A DNA stretch of 40,941 nucleotides from Pseudomonas sp. GTDB lineage: Bacteria; Pseudomonadota; Gammaproteobacteria; Pseudomonadales; Pseudomonadaceae. Every line of letters begins with the position of its first letter. Within the stretch, counting starts at the first letter, position 1. Under the pieces are notes generated by a model. That model did not search any database, was not told where the DNA came from, and saw only the letters and a program-made list of their open reading frames with translations. A program made the position numbers and the translations under genes. Location: the NCBI GenBank assembly GCA_016763285.1, contig JAESUC010000099.1, forward strand, positions 1 to 40,941. The letters are read 5' to 3'. This document shows positions 8,332 to 16,441 of this stretch, one piece after another.

Positions 8332-8567
8332 TCAAACTCCGCAGTCTTCAGGGATTCAGGAATCAGTCTAGGACAACGACAGGAAAAAACAGAAAAAACG
8401 CAGGCGGTACCAGATACCGAGTCGCGCATCTTAGCAGCACCGCAGGACCTTCCCAACCGTACAGACACAAATCAGCGCCTGGTCATGAGCAACGGACTGT
8501 CAGGAATCCCCCCAGGATTTTGTTGTCACAATCGTATCCGCGCAACCATTCGCCAACTGATCTGGAT

Positions 8568-10241
8568 ATGACCGTGCCCGCCAAAACACAGGATCGTTCG
8601 CAAAAAGCCGATACTGATGCCGCCAAGCTTTTGTTCGGGGGTACGGACAGGTTTTTCCGTCGGGCGGTAAACTCCTCCCATACGCCCTACCTGATCACAG
8701 ATCCAAACCAGGCTGACAACCCCGTGGTCTATGTCAATCAGGCATTTCTCGATATGACCGGCTACAGCGAAGAGGAAGTACTGGGTCGCAATTGCCGGTT
8801 TCTGCAGGGCCCGGAAACCGATGCCACTGCCATCTCCAGTTTGCGGCGCGCCATGGCCTCACATCAGGATGTCAGTATTGAACTCATAAACTATCGCAAG
8901 GACGGGTCACCGTTCTGGAACGAGGTCAGCATCGCGCCTCTATTCAATGATGCCCAGGAACTGACCTTTTTCTTCGCTTCCCAGAAGGACATCACTCAGC
9001 GCCGCACTGCCGAGGAGGCCTTGTCGCAAGCCCATAAAATGAAGGCATTGGGCGACCTGACTGGTGGCATTGCGCACGATTTCAATAATCTGCTGCAGGT
9101 CGTCAGTGGCTATCTGGATGTGATAGAGCGCACGGCCAGCAACCCTGCAGCAGACACCAGCAGCATCGTCCGTAACGTAAGCCGTGCAAGAGAAGCGGCA
9201 ACCAGAGCCACCGACCTCACACAGCTGTTGCTCGCTTTTTCACGCAGCCAACGGCTGGATGCCGAACCCCTGGATCTGAACGAGATTATCCTGGCGACCA
9301 GCCAGTCCGACTCCCTCCCCTTGGCCAGGACGCAGGTGCAAAAGCACCTGGAGCCAGACCTGTGGCGATGCAAGCTCGACCCCGCCCAGGTCAGGAAGGC
9401 CTTCATGAATGTGCTGACCAATTGCTGCGAGGCAATGGAAGGCCATCCTAGCCCCTGGATTCGAATGAAGTCCTCCAATATCGAGGTGAGCGGGCCGTCG
9501 GGAGTCCCGAGCTGGGCCGGCCTCTTGCCGGGGCGCTACGTCAGCGTCGCCATATCAGACAACGGTGGGGGTATGGACGAGGCCGTGCGACGTCGCGTCA
9601 TGGATCCATTTTTCAGTACCAAGAAAGAAGGGAAAGGCCCTGGGCTGGGGCTTTCAGCGGTACAAGGATTTGTTTTGCAGTCGGGAGGCGCCATACGCAT
9701 ATCTACGCGCAGGAACGTCGGCACTACAGTACTCCTTTACTTTCCGGCGCAATCCGATGCCGAACCAATCCCTCCAGACTCGCCTGGCGTCGTGCTCGAC
9801 GAGAAGGATCTGGGCGGCACCGAGGCAATTCTGATAGTGGAGGATCGGCCCGATGTTGCCCAACTCGCCTACGAACTACTGGCTCGCAACGGATACCGTC
9901 CTGCTATCGCGCACAACGGTGAGGAGGCATGGGACCGCATCACAACGGGAGAGCACTACCAGCTTGTTTTCAGCGACGTGATGATGCCTGGCGAACTCAA
10001 TGGCGTCGACCTGGCGCGCAAGATCGAGCGTCGCTTTCCAGAGACCGGCATCCTGCTTACCTCCGGATTCACCAAAGACTCGATCGAATGCACCGATGCA
10101 ACCGGCTCGCGGTACGCCTTGCTGAGCAAGCCTTACCAGTCGAAAGAGCTGCTTTCCATGGTCCGCACCTCCCTGGACACCCGCCGGGAAGACGGCCCGC
10201 GTATGCCGGCTGCGCAACAGCCTCGCAAGCAAAAAGCCTGA
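8568..10241 (+). CDS. Blue-light LOV hybrid histidine kinase (LOV-HisKA-HATPase-REC)
   Basis: A soluble light-sensing kinase of 557 residues. LOV domain, about 30-145: the photoactive motif GRNCRFLQ is intact with adduct-forming Cys76. Kinase core: H-box GGIAHDFNN with phospho-His170, N-box NVLTNCCEAM (281-290), G1 box ISDNGGGMD, then GKGPGLGLSAVQGF. Receiver, about 420-537: acidic VEDRPD, Asp470 in FSDVMMPG, Lys521 in LSKPYQ. ATG 8568 (MTVPAKTQ) is chosen although the frame is open about 240 bases upstream; those extra codons are Arg/Ser-rich and not domain-like. The layout matches LOV-HK-REC photoreceptors described in Pseudomonas syringae. No separate output regulator lies next to it, so its target is unknown. 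Confidence 0.93.
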   Translation: MTVPAKTQDRSQKADTDAAKLLFGGTDRFFRRAVNSSHTPYLITDPNQADNPVVYVNQAFLDMTGYSEEEVLGRNCRFLQGPETDATAISSLRRAMASHQDVSIELINYRKDGSPFWNEVSIAPLFNDAQELTFFFASQKDITQRRTAEEALSQAHKMKALGDLTGGIAHDFNNLLQVVSGYLDVIERTASNPAADTSSIVRNVSRAREAATRATDLTQLLLAFSRSQRLDAEPLDLNEIILATSQSDSLPLARTQVQKHLEPDLWRCKLDPAQVRKAFMNVLTNCCEAMEGHPSPWIRMKSSNIEVSGPSGVPSWAGLLPGRYVSVAISDNGGGMDEAVRRRVMDPFFSTKKEGKGPGLGLSAVQGFVLQSGGAIRISTRRNVGTTVLLYFPAQSDAEPIPPDSPGVVLDEKDLGGTEAILIVEDRPDVAQLAYELLARNGYRPAIAHNGEEAWDRITTGEHYQLVFSDVMMPGELNGVDLARKIERRFPETGILLTSGFTKDSIECTDATGSRYALLSKPYQSKELLSMVRTSLDTRREDGPRMPAAQQPRKQKA

Positions 10242-10275
10242 ACATTCCACTGTCGGCCGGGTCCACTGAGCACGT

Positions 10276-10339
10276 CCGGCTTGCATGGCACCGGTACCGG
10301 CAAGCCCGGTTCCGGTTCGCCTTACCGGTCGCTCACCGG
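10276..10339. repeat. Cluster of CCGG/ACCGGT motifs between LOV kinase and membrane-protein gene
   Basis: Seven CCGG tetramers occur in 64 bases (at 10276, 10291, 10297, 10306, 10312, 10325 and 10336). Three are centred in ACCGGT (10290-10295, 10324-10329, 10335-10340). They lie in the 138-base gap before the gene at 10380, in its probable promoter/leader. Confidence 0.6.
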
Positions 10340-10379
10340 TGACTTTGACGCACCAGCACGAAAAAAAAAGGAGACATAC

Positions 10380-11387
10380 ATGGCTCACCTGACAAATACA
10401 TCGGTTACTGCGCCGGCTGTGAAACGCTTTTCCTGGGGTGCGATTCTGGCGGGCGTGGCCGTCGCCATCGTGGTCCATCTGGTGCTGAGCATTCTTGGCG
10501 TGGCGATTGGCGTCAGTACCATCGATCCGCTGCAGGAAAGCAATCCGGTAGCAGGCATAGGCACCGGGACAGCCATCTATACCCTCGTCATCTCGATAAT
10601 CGCCCTGTTCGCCGGCGGCTTCACTGCCGGCTCCCTGGCCCCCATCCAGGACAGACGCGACCGCACCCTGCATGGACTGACCACTTGGGCAGTGGTCACC
10701 CTGGTCACCTTCATGTTGCTGACCACGGTTGTGGGACGCATCATCGGCGGTACCGCCAGTATGGTCACCACCGGTCTGGAGCAGGTCGGTCAGGCTGCGT
10801 CCAGCGTCATGCAGCCGGTTACCGAAGAGGTCCGCGAGCAGATGCGCGAAGCAGACGTCGACATCGATATGGCGGCGATACGAAGGGAGGCGCGCGCCCT
10901 GCTGGCAGAGACGGACACGCCTGAGCTGCAACCCGAAGAGGTCGAACAGGAAGCCGAGCAACTGAGCGAGGACATCGCCCGCTCCGCGGAACAGGCAGCA
11001 CAGAACCCCCAGGATGCCAATCAGCAGTTGCAGAGCATATTTGACCGGGTACAAAGCGAGATGCGCGAGACCATCGGCGCCGCGGATCAGGAGGCGCTGG
11101 TCAATGTCCTGGCCTCGCGCACGGATATGAGCGAGCAGGAGGCTCAGGATACCGTGGAAAACTGGCAGCAGACCTACGAACAAGCCTACCAGGCCGCACG
11201 CCAGGAGTTCGAGGCCCTGGGTGAAGAGGCCGAACAAACCGCGCGCGAGTGGGGCGAGCAAGCGGCCGATGCGATCGCCACGGCAGCGTGGTGGACGGTT
11301 CTCATGCTGGTGCTCAATGCCCTTGCTGCCACCATAGGCGCCAACATGGGTGGCAACCGGCCTGCGCTGGTCACGCGCACGAGCTAG
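10380..11387 (+). CDS. Membrane protein of unknown function with long helical extramembrane region
   Basis: I do not recognise this 335-residue protein. Three hydrophobic segments lie in the first third (about 20-45, 60-82, 100-122) and a fourth near the C-terminus (about 300-325). The stretch between 130 and 295 is strongly acidic, rich in Glu, Gln and Ala, and likely a long helical or coiled-coil region. AGGAG precedes the ATG at 10380. It follows the LOV kinase on the same strand after 138 bases and may or may not be co-transcribed. A stress or envelope role would be a guess. Confidence 0.75.
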   Translation: MAHLTNTSVTAPAVKRFSWGAILAGVAVAIVVHLVLSILGVAIGVSTIDPLQESNPVAGIGTGTAIYTLVISIIALFAGGFTAGSLAPIQDRRDRTLHGLTTWAVVTLVTFMLLTTVVGRIIGGTASMVTTGLEQVGQAASSVMQPVTEEVREQMREADVDIDMAAIRREARALLAETDTPELQPEEVEQEAEQLSEDIARSAEQAAQNPQDANQQLQSIFDRVQSEMRETIGAADQEALVNVLASRTDMSEQEAQDTVENWQQTYEQAYQAARQEFEALGEEAEQTAREWGEQAADAIATAAWWTVLMLVLNALAATIGANMGGNRPALVTRTS

Positions 11388-11407
11388 CCTCCGCCCCCGA
11401 TTGCCCG

Positions 11408-11440
11408 AGCCGACCACGCCACGCTATGGAGTGGTCGGCT
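11408..11440. other. Perfect 10-bp inverted repeat (hairpin) in intergenic gap
   Basis: AGCCGACCAC (11408-11417) and GTGGTCGGCT (11431-11440) are exact complements with a 13-base loop. The hairpin sits 20 bases after the membrane-protein stop and about 40 before the ROK gene. There is no T-run on either strand, so it could be a Rho-independent-like terminator without tail, an mRNA 3' stabiliser or an operator. Confidence 0.55.
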
Positions 11441-11481
11441 ATCATGTGTCCTGTCACCGGGCAGATCTGAAGGAGTAACCG

Positions 11482-12210
11482 ATGGGACCAGGCATTCTAT
11501 CCGTCGACGTGGGAGGGTTGAGCGTCAAGGCGGCCGTGACCGATTCCCAGGGCGTACTGCTGAGCGAGCGGGTACGCAGTGCAACCCCTCACCCGTGCCC
11601 TCCCGACCGGCTGCTGGACCTGGTGGTTGAACTGGTCCGGGATCTCCCCGACTTCAACCGGATTTCAGTGGGCTTTCCGGGGGTGGTTCGCAGGGGGTGC
11701 GTCCTTACCGCCGCCAACCTGCAAAGTGAGCTCTGGTTCGGCTTCGATCTGGCCCAGGCGGTATCGGCACGGCTGGGTGGCTACCCTGCCCGCGTCATCA
11801 ACGACGCCGACATGATCGGCCTGGCCGTGTGCAGTGGCAAGGGAGTGGAGGTGGTCATCACGCTAGGAACGGGGTTCGGTACGGCCGTCCTGCGCGATGG
11901 GGAGCTGATGCCGCATATGGAGCTGGCCCATCATCCTGTTGCCGAAGGGCACAGCTATGACCAGTACCTCGGCGATGCCGCGCTGAAGGCGATCGGTAAA
12001 GCGCACTGGAACGATCGACTTGCCCATGCTCTGGGCCTGGTGAACATACTGTTTCACCCGGACGGCATCATTCTTACCGGAGGCAATGCGCGCAACATTG
12101 TTGTTGCCTTACCGCCCAATGCCCGCATCGCGTCGGACCTGGCCGGGATCGCCGGGGGCGCGGCACTCTGGCGCGAGACCAGCGCGCTGTCCGAGCTCTT
12201 CTCCGGCTAG
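11482..12210 (+). CDS. ROK-family kinase, polyphosphate-glucokinase-like
   Basis: A 242-residue cytoplasmic sugar kinase of the ROK superfamily. Visible motifs: ATP/phosphate-1 loop SVDVGGLSVK (7-16), catalytic NDAD (Asp108), phosphate-2 loop TLGTGFGTAV (128-136), the MELAHHP segment and C-terminal ILTGGNA. The zinc-binding CxCGxxGC motif of many ROK proteins is absent, as in the polyphosphate glucokinase branch, whose characteristic spacing (NDAD, then LGTG, then ELxH) it follows. Substrate and phosphoryl donor are inferred from this resemblance only. GAAGGAG precedes the ATG. It converges on the diguanylate cyclase gene 13 bases downstream. Confidence 0.82.
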   Translation: MGPGILSVDVGGLSVKAAVTDSQGVLLSERVRSATPHPCPPDRLLDLVVELVRDLPDFNRISVGFPGVVRRGCVLTAANLQSELWFGFDLAQAVSARLGGYPARVINDADMIGLAVCSGKGVEVVITLGTGFGTAVLRDGELMPHMELAHHPVAEGHSYDQYLGDAALKAIGKAHWNDRLAHALGLVNILFHPDGIILTGGNARNIVVALPPNARIASDLAGIAGGAALWRETSALSELFSG

Positions 12211-12223
12211 TGGTCGCGCCGGC

Positions 12224-13804
12224 TCATCGCTGGTGGAAACGGTAGCAGTTGCGACCGGCCTGTTTGGCCTTGTACATGGCGCTGTCAGCCATGTGCAGCA
12301 GGGTCTCTTCGGTGCCTGCATCTTCACCCAGTACCGCGATACCCAGACTGGCGCCGACACTGACACTGATCTGGTCATCAACGGCATAGGGTTCATTGAC
12401 CCTTTTGATGAAACGACTGACGATCTGCTCCACATCCACCCGCCGCACCGGTCCCTCGAGTAACACGACAAACTCGTCGCCTCCCAGGCGCGCCACGTAA
12501 TCGGCCTTGCGCACCAGCTCCGTCAGCAGCTCGCCGACGTGCTGCAGCACCAGATCACCCACGGCATGACCGAAGGTGTCGTTGGCCTGCTTGAAACGGT
12601 CGAGATCCAGCATGATCAGAGTGCAGCGGTATCCCGGATCGTTCTGATATATCCGCACGGCGGCCTGCAGACGGCGAGACAGGCCACGCCGATTGCCAAG
12701 CCCGGTCAGCGAGTCGGTCACCGCCATCTCTTCTGCGGCATTGGCTGCCAGGTAGCGCTCGGTGATGTCATTCGCCACCCCCTGCATGCGCCCCTCTTCA
12801 AAGCGATTGAACAGCAGGCTGAGCCAGCGTGCACGATCATCGAACTCCAGCTTCACATCAATATGACGGGGTGCGCTGTCAGCCTGGAGGCAGCGCAGCA
12901 CCGTGTCGAGTTGCACCTGCGCCTCGCCGGCCAGATCGCGCAGAAGAACGCTCCGGCTATCCAGATCCACAGCCGGATCGAGCCTGAACATGCGCCGGAA
13001 AGCCGGATTGGCCGACACCAGCCGGCCATCGGGATCCAGCTCGAAGATACCCGCTTCCACATTATCGAAGATGGCCCGATACCTGCGCTCCTCCCGTTCA
13101 CGCTGCAACCGCTGCTCGCGCTCGCTTTGCAAAGCCGAGCCAAGGCGGTCGATCATGCCGTTCACGCTATTGACCAGGCGGCCCAGCTCGTCCTGTTCGT
13201 TGCCTGCCGGCACCTCGAGCTTCTGTCCATCCTCCACCGCCAGGCCGCGGATGCCCCGCGAGAGACGGGTGATCGGCCGTGTTACCACCTTGATCAAAAC
13301 AAGAATGACGGCCACGCCAATGCCCAGCAGCTGCAGCATCAGCACAGCCGCGGTGAACAGCGAGGCCTCCAGTACGGCGCTGCGGATCTCGTCGGCGTTG
13401 GGGGTCAGCACGATACGACAGACTTCCTCATCGGGCATGAATGGCGATTTGACGCCACGCTCGAGTGGCACGGCGGCCAGTGGATTCGCTACCTGCCCTC
13501 TCTCCACCAGCACCTTCGCTCCCTGGTGGATTCTTACCCGAGCGACCACCGGGTTGGCCAGCAGTCCGTTGGCCACTTCAGCGGCAAGCTCCCGATTGTC
13601 GAGGAAGCAGGCGACCTGCACCGTCTGTTCCACGGTGTCGAGCAATGCGCCCAGGCGCTTGAACTGCTTCGCCGACTCGCGACTCTCGCTGATCAACAGC
13701 GCACCGATCAGAGATAGCGCACCCAGGATCGCTACCGCCAGCAACGTCAGAGCTGCACTGCGCAGCGCCAGCCGGTTGCGAAAGGGCCGCATCATCAGCT
13801 TCAT
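12224..13804 (-). CDS. Membrane diguanylate cyclase (periplasmic sensor-HAMP-PAS-GGDEF)
   Basis: Makes c-di-GMP from two GTP at the inner membrane. In 526 residues: TM1 (about 15-37), a roughly 110-residue periplasmic sensor, TM2 (149-172), HAMP (172-224), a helical linker, PAS (about 240-350), GGDEF domain (360-526). Active-site motif RLGGDEF (Gly441-Phe445) and the inhibitory I-site RKAD (432-435) are both intact. No EAL domain. The periplasmic part (VACFLDNRELAAEVANGLL region) resembles the sensor layout of YfiN/TpbB-type cyclases. Its ATG overlaps the stop of the upstream PstS-like gene (ATGA), so the two are translationally coupled and probably work together. Confidence 0.93.
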   Translation of the reverse strand: MKLMMRPFRNRLALRSAALTLLAVAILGALSLIGALLISESRESAKQFKRLGALLDTVEQTVQVACFLDNRELAAEVANGLLANPVVARVRIHQGAKVLVERGQVANPLAAVPLERGVKSPFMPDEEVCRIVLTPNADEIRSAVLEASLFTAAVLMLQLLGIGVAVILVLIKVVTRPITRLSRGIRGLAVEDGQKLEVPAGNEQDELGRLVNSVNGMIDRLGSALQSEREQRLQREREERRYRAIFDNVEAGIFELDPDGRLVSANPAFRRMFRLDPAVDLDSRSVLLRDLAGEAQVQLDTVLRCLQADSAPRHIDVKLEFDDRARWLSLLFNRFEEGRMQGVANDITERYLAANAAEEMAVTDSLTGLGNRRGLSRRLQAAVRIYQNDPGYRCTLIMLDLDRFKQANDTFGHAVGDLVLQHVGELLTELVRKADYVARLGGDEFVVLLEGPVRRVDVEQIVSRFIKRVNEPYAVDDQISVSVGASLGIAVLGEDAGTEETLLHMADSAMYKAKQAGRNCYRFHQR

Positions 13805-14232
13805 TCCGCGCTCGCCTCGTCCAGTCTGGCCACAATCAGCAGATCGTCCGGCACATCGGCTGCAGACAGATAACCCAGAGCACCCGGATTGCGTCGTATG
13901 TAATCCAGCACCTGCGCGGGCGTCTGAAGCTGCAACGGGGGTGACACCTGCCCGGAAAAGACCAGACGCGCCCAGTAGGAATTCACTTCGGCAAGCCCCT
14001 TGTTCAGCAGAGCACGGTAAAAACGTTCCTTGAGCATACCCACGTCTACGGGCAAGGCGGCTTCGCCCGTGGGCAGCTGCCGATAGCGGCCCATGTAGAT
14101 GTTGATCAGTTGGGCATGATCCAGATGGCTTACCTGGCTATCCGGATGGGCGACCACCACCAGGCCGTCTGCCCATGTGCAGGTCGACATGAGCCACAGG
14201 AGCACAAAGGGAATGGCGAATTTCCTGTTCAT
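13801..14232 (-). CDS. Small periplasmic PstS-like substrate-binding-domain protein
   Basis: A 143-residue secreted protein with signal peptide MNRKFAIPFVLLWLMSTCTWA. The mature part looks like a single-lobe version of phosphate-ABC-type binding proteins (PBP-like-2 family): LINIYMGRYRQLPTGEA, then PVDVG, RFYRALL, and YIRRNPGALGYLS near the end. It is about half the length of PstS and has no transporter genes beside it. It lies between an outer-membrane barrel gene (13 bases upstream) and a diguanylate cyclase gene (4-base overlap downstream). This suggests a periplasmic regulator or ligand sensor for the cyclase rather than a transport protein; this is inference. Confidence 0.85.
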   Translation of the reverse strand: MNRKFAIPFVLLWLMSTCTWADGLVVVAHPDSQVSHLDHAQLINIYMGRYRQLPTGEAALPVDVGMLKERFYRALLNKGLAEVNSYWARLVFSGQVSPPLQLQTPAQVLDYIRRNPGALGYLSAADVPDDLLIVARLDEASAE

Positions 14233-14244
14233 GAAGGCCGCATC

Positions 14245-15432
14245 CTAAAACACGAAGTCCAGATTCAGACTCAGCACCTCGGTGCGACCGTCCCAGTCCG
14301 GCTCGACATTGCGCCACAGGAATCCCGCCTGGTCGACGTTGATAAAGTCCAGCTGCGTCTTCAGGGCCAGATTATGGGAAAAATCATACCGGGCGCCGAA
14401 GGACAGCGTCTGCTGGGTCAGACCCGCAGCACCATCGATGTCGAAGCCGACGTCGCGGTAGCTGATACCCTCGGTTCGCGAACCGGACAGCGATATGTAG
14501 GGAGTAACAGGCTCCATGCGATAACCAAGGGTGACAAAGGCCGAATCGGTATCGAATGCGACACCGGGACGATTCAGATGGCTGGCCATGGCCTGGACAT
14601 ACAAGCGGCCCCAGTCATAGGCAATTCCCAGTGAAGTGATCTGCATATGCACCGGCTCGATGATATCTTTCAGCGCTTGCGCCAGCAGCGGATCAAGGAA
14701 CTCGGCAATCCGGATGGCCTGCATGTACTCGCTGGAAGCATCCAGTCGATACTGCAGCTCGCTGGCGCCCAGCTGCAGATGCCATGCACCCCACTGGTAA
14801 TTGAGATGACCGCCGTATACGCGCGTACCCTGCGCATCGAACACGACCCCATCGATGCCAGACGAGATCTTTTCATCGGCCACGCCAGCATACAATTTAC
14901 CCCAGAGCAGCCCGGGTCCCACCGGGCGTTTCAGGGTGAGATCGCCGCCATCGATATGTGTCAGATGCCGGATACCGTAATAATCAACCGGGGGGCGCAC
15001 CCACAGATAGGAATAGCCGACATCCCGTGAGTCGGCGAGCATGTACATGTCCAGGGCCAGACGGCCAAGCCGGAACTGCTTGCTGGCGTCCGGTGCATAG
15101 CGCAAGAATGCCCAGGTCAGCTGGGGCTCATAGCGTCCATAGGCGTTATAGCGGCTTACGCCCTGCACCACCGCGTCGAGTTTTTCGTTGAAGCGCCAGC
15201 CCAACTGCAGCCCCAGCCGACTATCCACATCATGGCTCCAGCTGTTGGCTGGCCCGTCCAGTTGATTGATATCCCGGATAAATTCGGCGTCGGGGGTGGT
15301 ATTGAACGTTGCCCCCAGGGTGCCGAAGCCGCGCACAGAGAACTTGCCGTCCAGAAAATCGCTGGCGGCAGCCTGACCGACGACCATCAGCGGCAAAGCC
15401 GTCAGACAGAAAAATAATCGCGATAGCAGCAT
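14245..15432 (-). CDS. Predicted outer-membrane beta-barrel protein
   Basis: A 395-residue exported protein with a signal peptide ending in QAAA/SD near residue 24 and a mature part of alternating amphipathic strands, many aromatic residues (WAFLRYAP, YLWVRPPVDYYG) and a terminal Phe (LNLDFVF), the classical barrel-insertion signal. It is porin-like but I cannot assign a family or substrate. It is the first gene of an apparent operon with the PstS-like protein and the diguanylate cyclase. The ATG at 15432 has only a weak ribosome site. Confidence 0.85.
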   Translation of the reverse strand: MLLSRLFFCLTALPLMVVGQAAASDFLDGKFSVRGFGTLGATFNTTPDAEFIRDINQLDGPANSWSHDVDSRLGLQLGWRFNEKLDAVVQGVSRYNAYGRYEPQLTWAFLRYAPDASKQFRLGRLALDMYMLADSRDVGYSYLWVRPPVDYYGIRHLTHIDGGDLTLKRPVGPGLLWGKLYAGVADEKISSGIDGVVFDAQGTRVYGGHLNYQWGAWHLQLGASELQYRLDASSEYMQAIRIAEFLDPLLAQALKDIIEPVHMQITSLGIAYDWGRLYVQAMASHLNRPGVAFDTDSAFVTLGYRMEPVTPYISLSGSRTEGISYRDVGFDIDGAAGLTQQTLSFGARYDFSHNLALKTQLDFINVDQAGFLWRNVEPDWDGRTEVLSLNLDFVF

Positions 15433-15600
15433 GGGGTAAGATGTCTATGATTGCTGGAGCCCAATTTTAAAGGGTCCATGCCGTGTCGGCCATGCCAATG
15501 GTGGCCAATTGACGTCATTTCGTCGGATTATTGCCGTCAATAAACCTTGAGCATGGCCACCACCCACTCGAAACGCCTGAAAGCCGGAGGAATCACCGCG

Positions 15601-16434
15601 ATGCCCGCTTCACCAACAGTGCCCGACCTGACCGGAATAGACCTGGAAACGCGTTATCAGGTCGCCCGCGAACTGGCCCAGGAAGCCGCGCAAATGGGGC
15701 TGCGGCACTATGCCCAACGCGATGGGCTGGAGGTCGAGCACAAGGGTGACGACCGACAGGACGTGGTCAGTGCGGTGGACCGACAGCTGGAAGCGCTGAT
15801 CCGTGACCGGCTGGCGCAGCACTTTCCGGAGGACGGCTTCGTCGGTGAGGAGAGCGGGCACAGTCGCCTGGATGCGCGCTGTGTCTGGGTAGTCGACCCG
15901 ATCGACGGCACCGCCTGCTTCGTCAACGGCCTGCACGCCTGGTGCGTCTCGGTCGGGATGATGATCGATGGCGTCCCGGCCCTGGGCGTGATCGCCGACC
16001 CGAATCACGACGAACTGTTCCATGGCTGTATCGGCCGCGGCGCCTTCGTCAATGACACACCTCTGCGGGCCAGCCAGGCAACCGATATCAGCCACGGGCC
16101 GGTCGGCGTGGGCACCTTCCACCCGCAGGGCCAGGAGCCCTTTCTGCCTTTCCTGCAGAAGCTGCTTGAAGGGGGCGGCATGTTCATGCGCAACGGCTCC
16201 GGGGCCCTGACCACGGCCTATGTGGCTGCTGGCAGGCTGCTCGGGTATTACGAAACCCATCTCAAGAGCTGGGACTGCATGGCCGGCCTGGTGCTACTGA
16301 CCGAAGCGGGTGGCCAGTACAATGACTTTCTGCGCGGCGAGGGACTACTCGAGGGCAACCCTTTTCTGGCCGCTGCGCCGGGCGTCTACGCCCAGCTGGC
16401 GGCAATGATCGGTCCATCCCTGGATCGGGACTGA
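15601..16434 (+). CDS. Inositol-monophosphatase-family phosphatase
   Basis: A Mg-dependent sugar/inositol phosphatase of 277 residues. All three metal-site motifs are present: GEESG (Glu83/Glu84), WVVDPIDGT (Asp99, Asp102) and SWDCMAG (Asp225). The ATG at 15601 is preferred because GGAGGA precedes it; in-frame starts at 15553 (ATG) and 15547 (TTG) lack a ribosome site. Members of this family include IMPase, CysQ and HisN-type histidinol phosphatase; I cannot tell which substrate applies. It is divergent from the barrel operon and convergent with the efflux operon, standing alone. Confidence 0.88.
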   Translation: MPASPTVPDLTGIDLETRYQVARELAQEAAQMGLRHYAQRDGLEVEHKGDDRQDVVSAVDRQLEALIRDRLAQHFPEDGFVGEESGHSRLDARCVWVVDPIDGTACFVNGLHAWCVSVGMMIDGVPALGVIADPNHDELFHGCIGRGAFVNDTPLRASQATDISHGPVGVGTFHPQGQEPFLPFLQKLLEGGGMFMRNGSGALTTAYVAAGRLLGYYETHLKSWDCMAGLVLLTEAGGQYNDFLRGEGLLEGNPFLAAAPGVYAQLAAMIGPSLDRD

Positions 16435-16441
16435 GCTGCCA

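Noticed and set aside
8325..8567. N-terminal extension of the LOV kinase by about 80 codons
   Set aside because: The extra residues are Arg/Ser/Gln-rich and unlike any domain, and they overlap the start of the divergent MFS gene. The ATG at 8568 leads directly into the LOV domain.
11408..11440. Inverted repeat read as a Rho-independent terminator
   Set aside because: Stem is perfect but no T-run follows on either strand; listed only as a hairpin.
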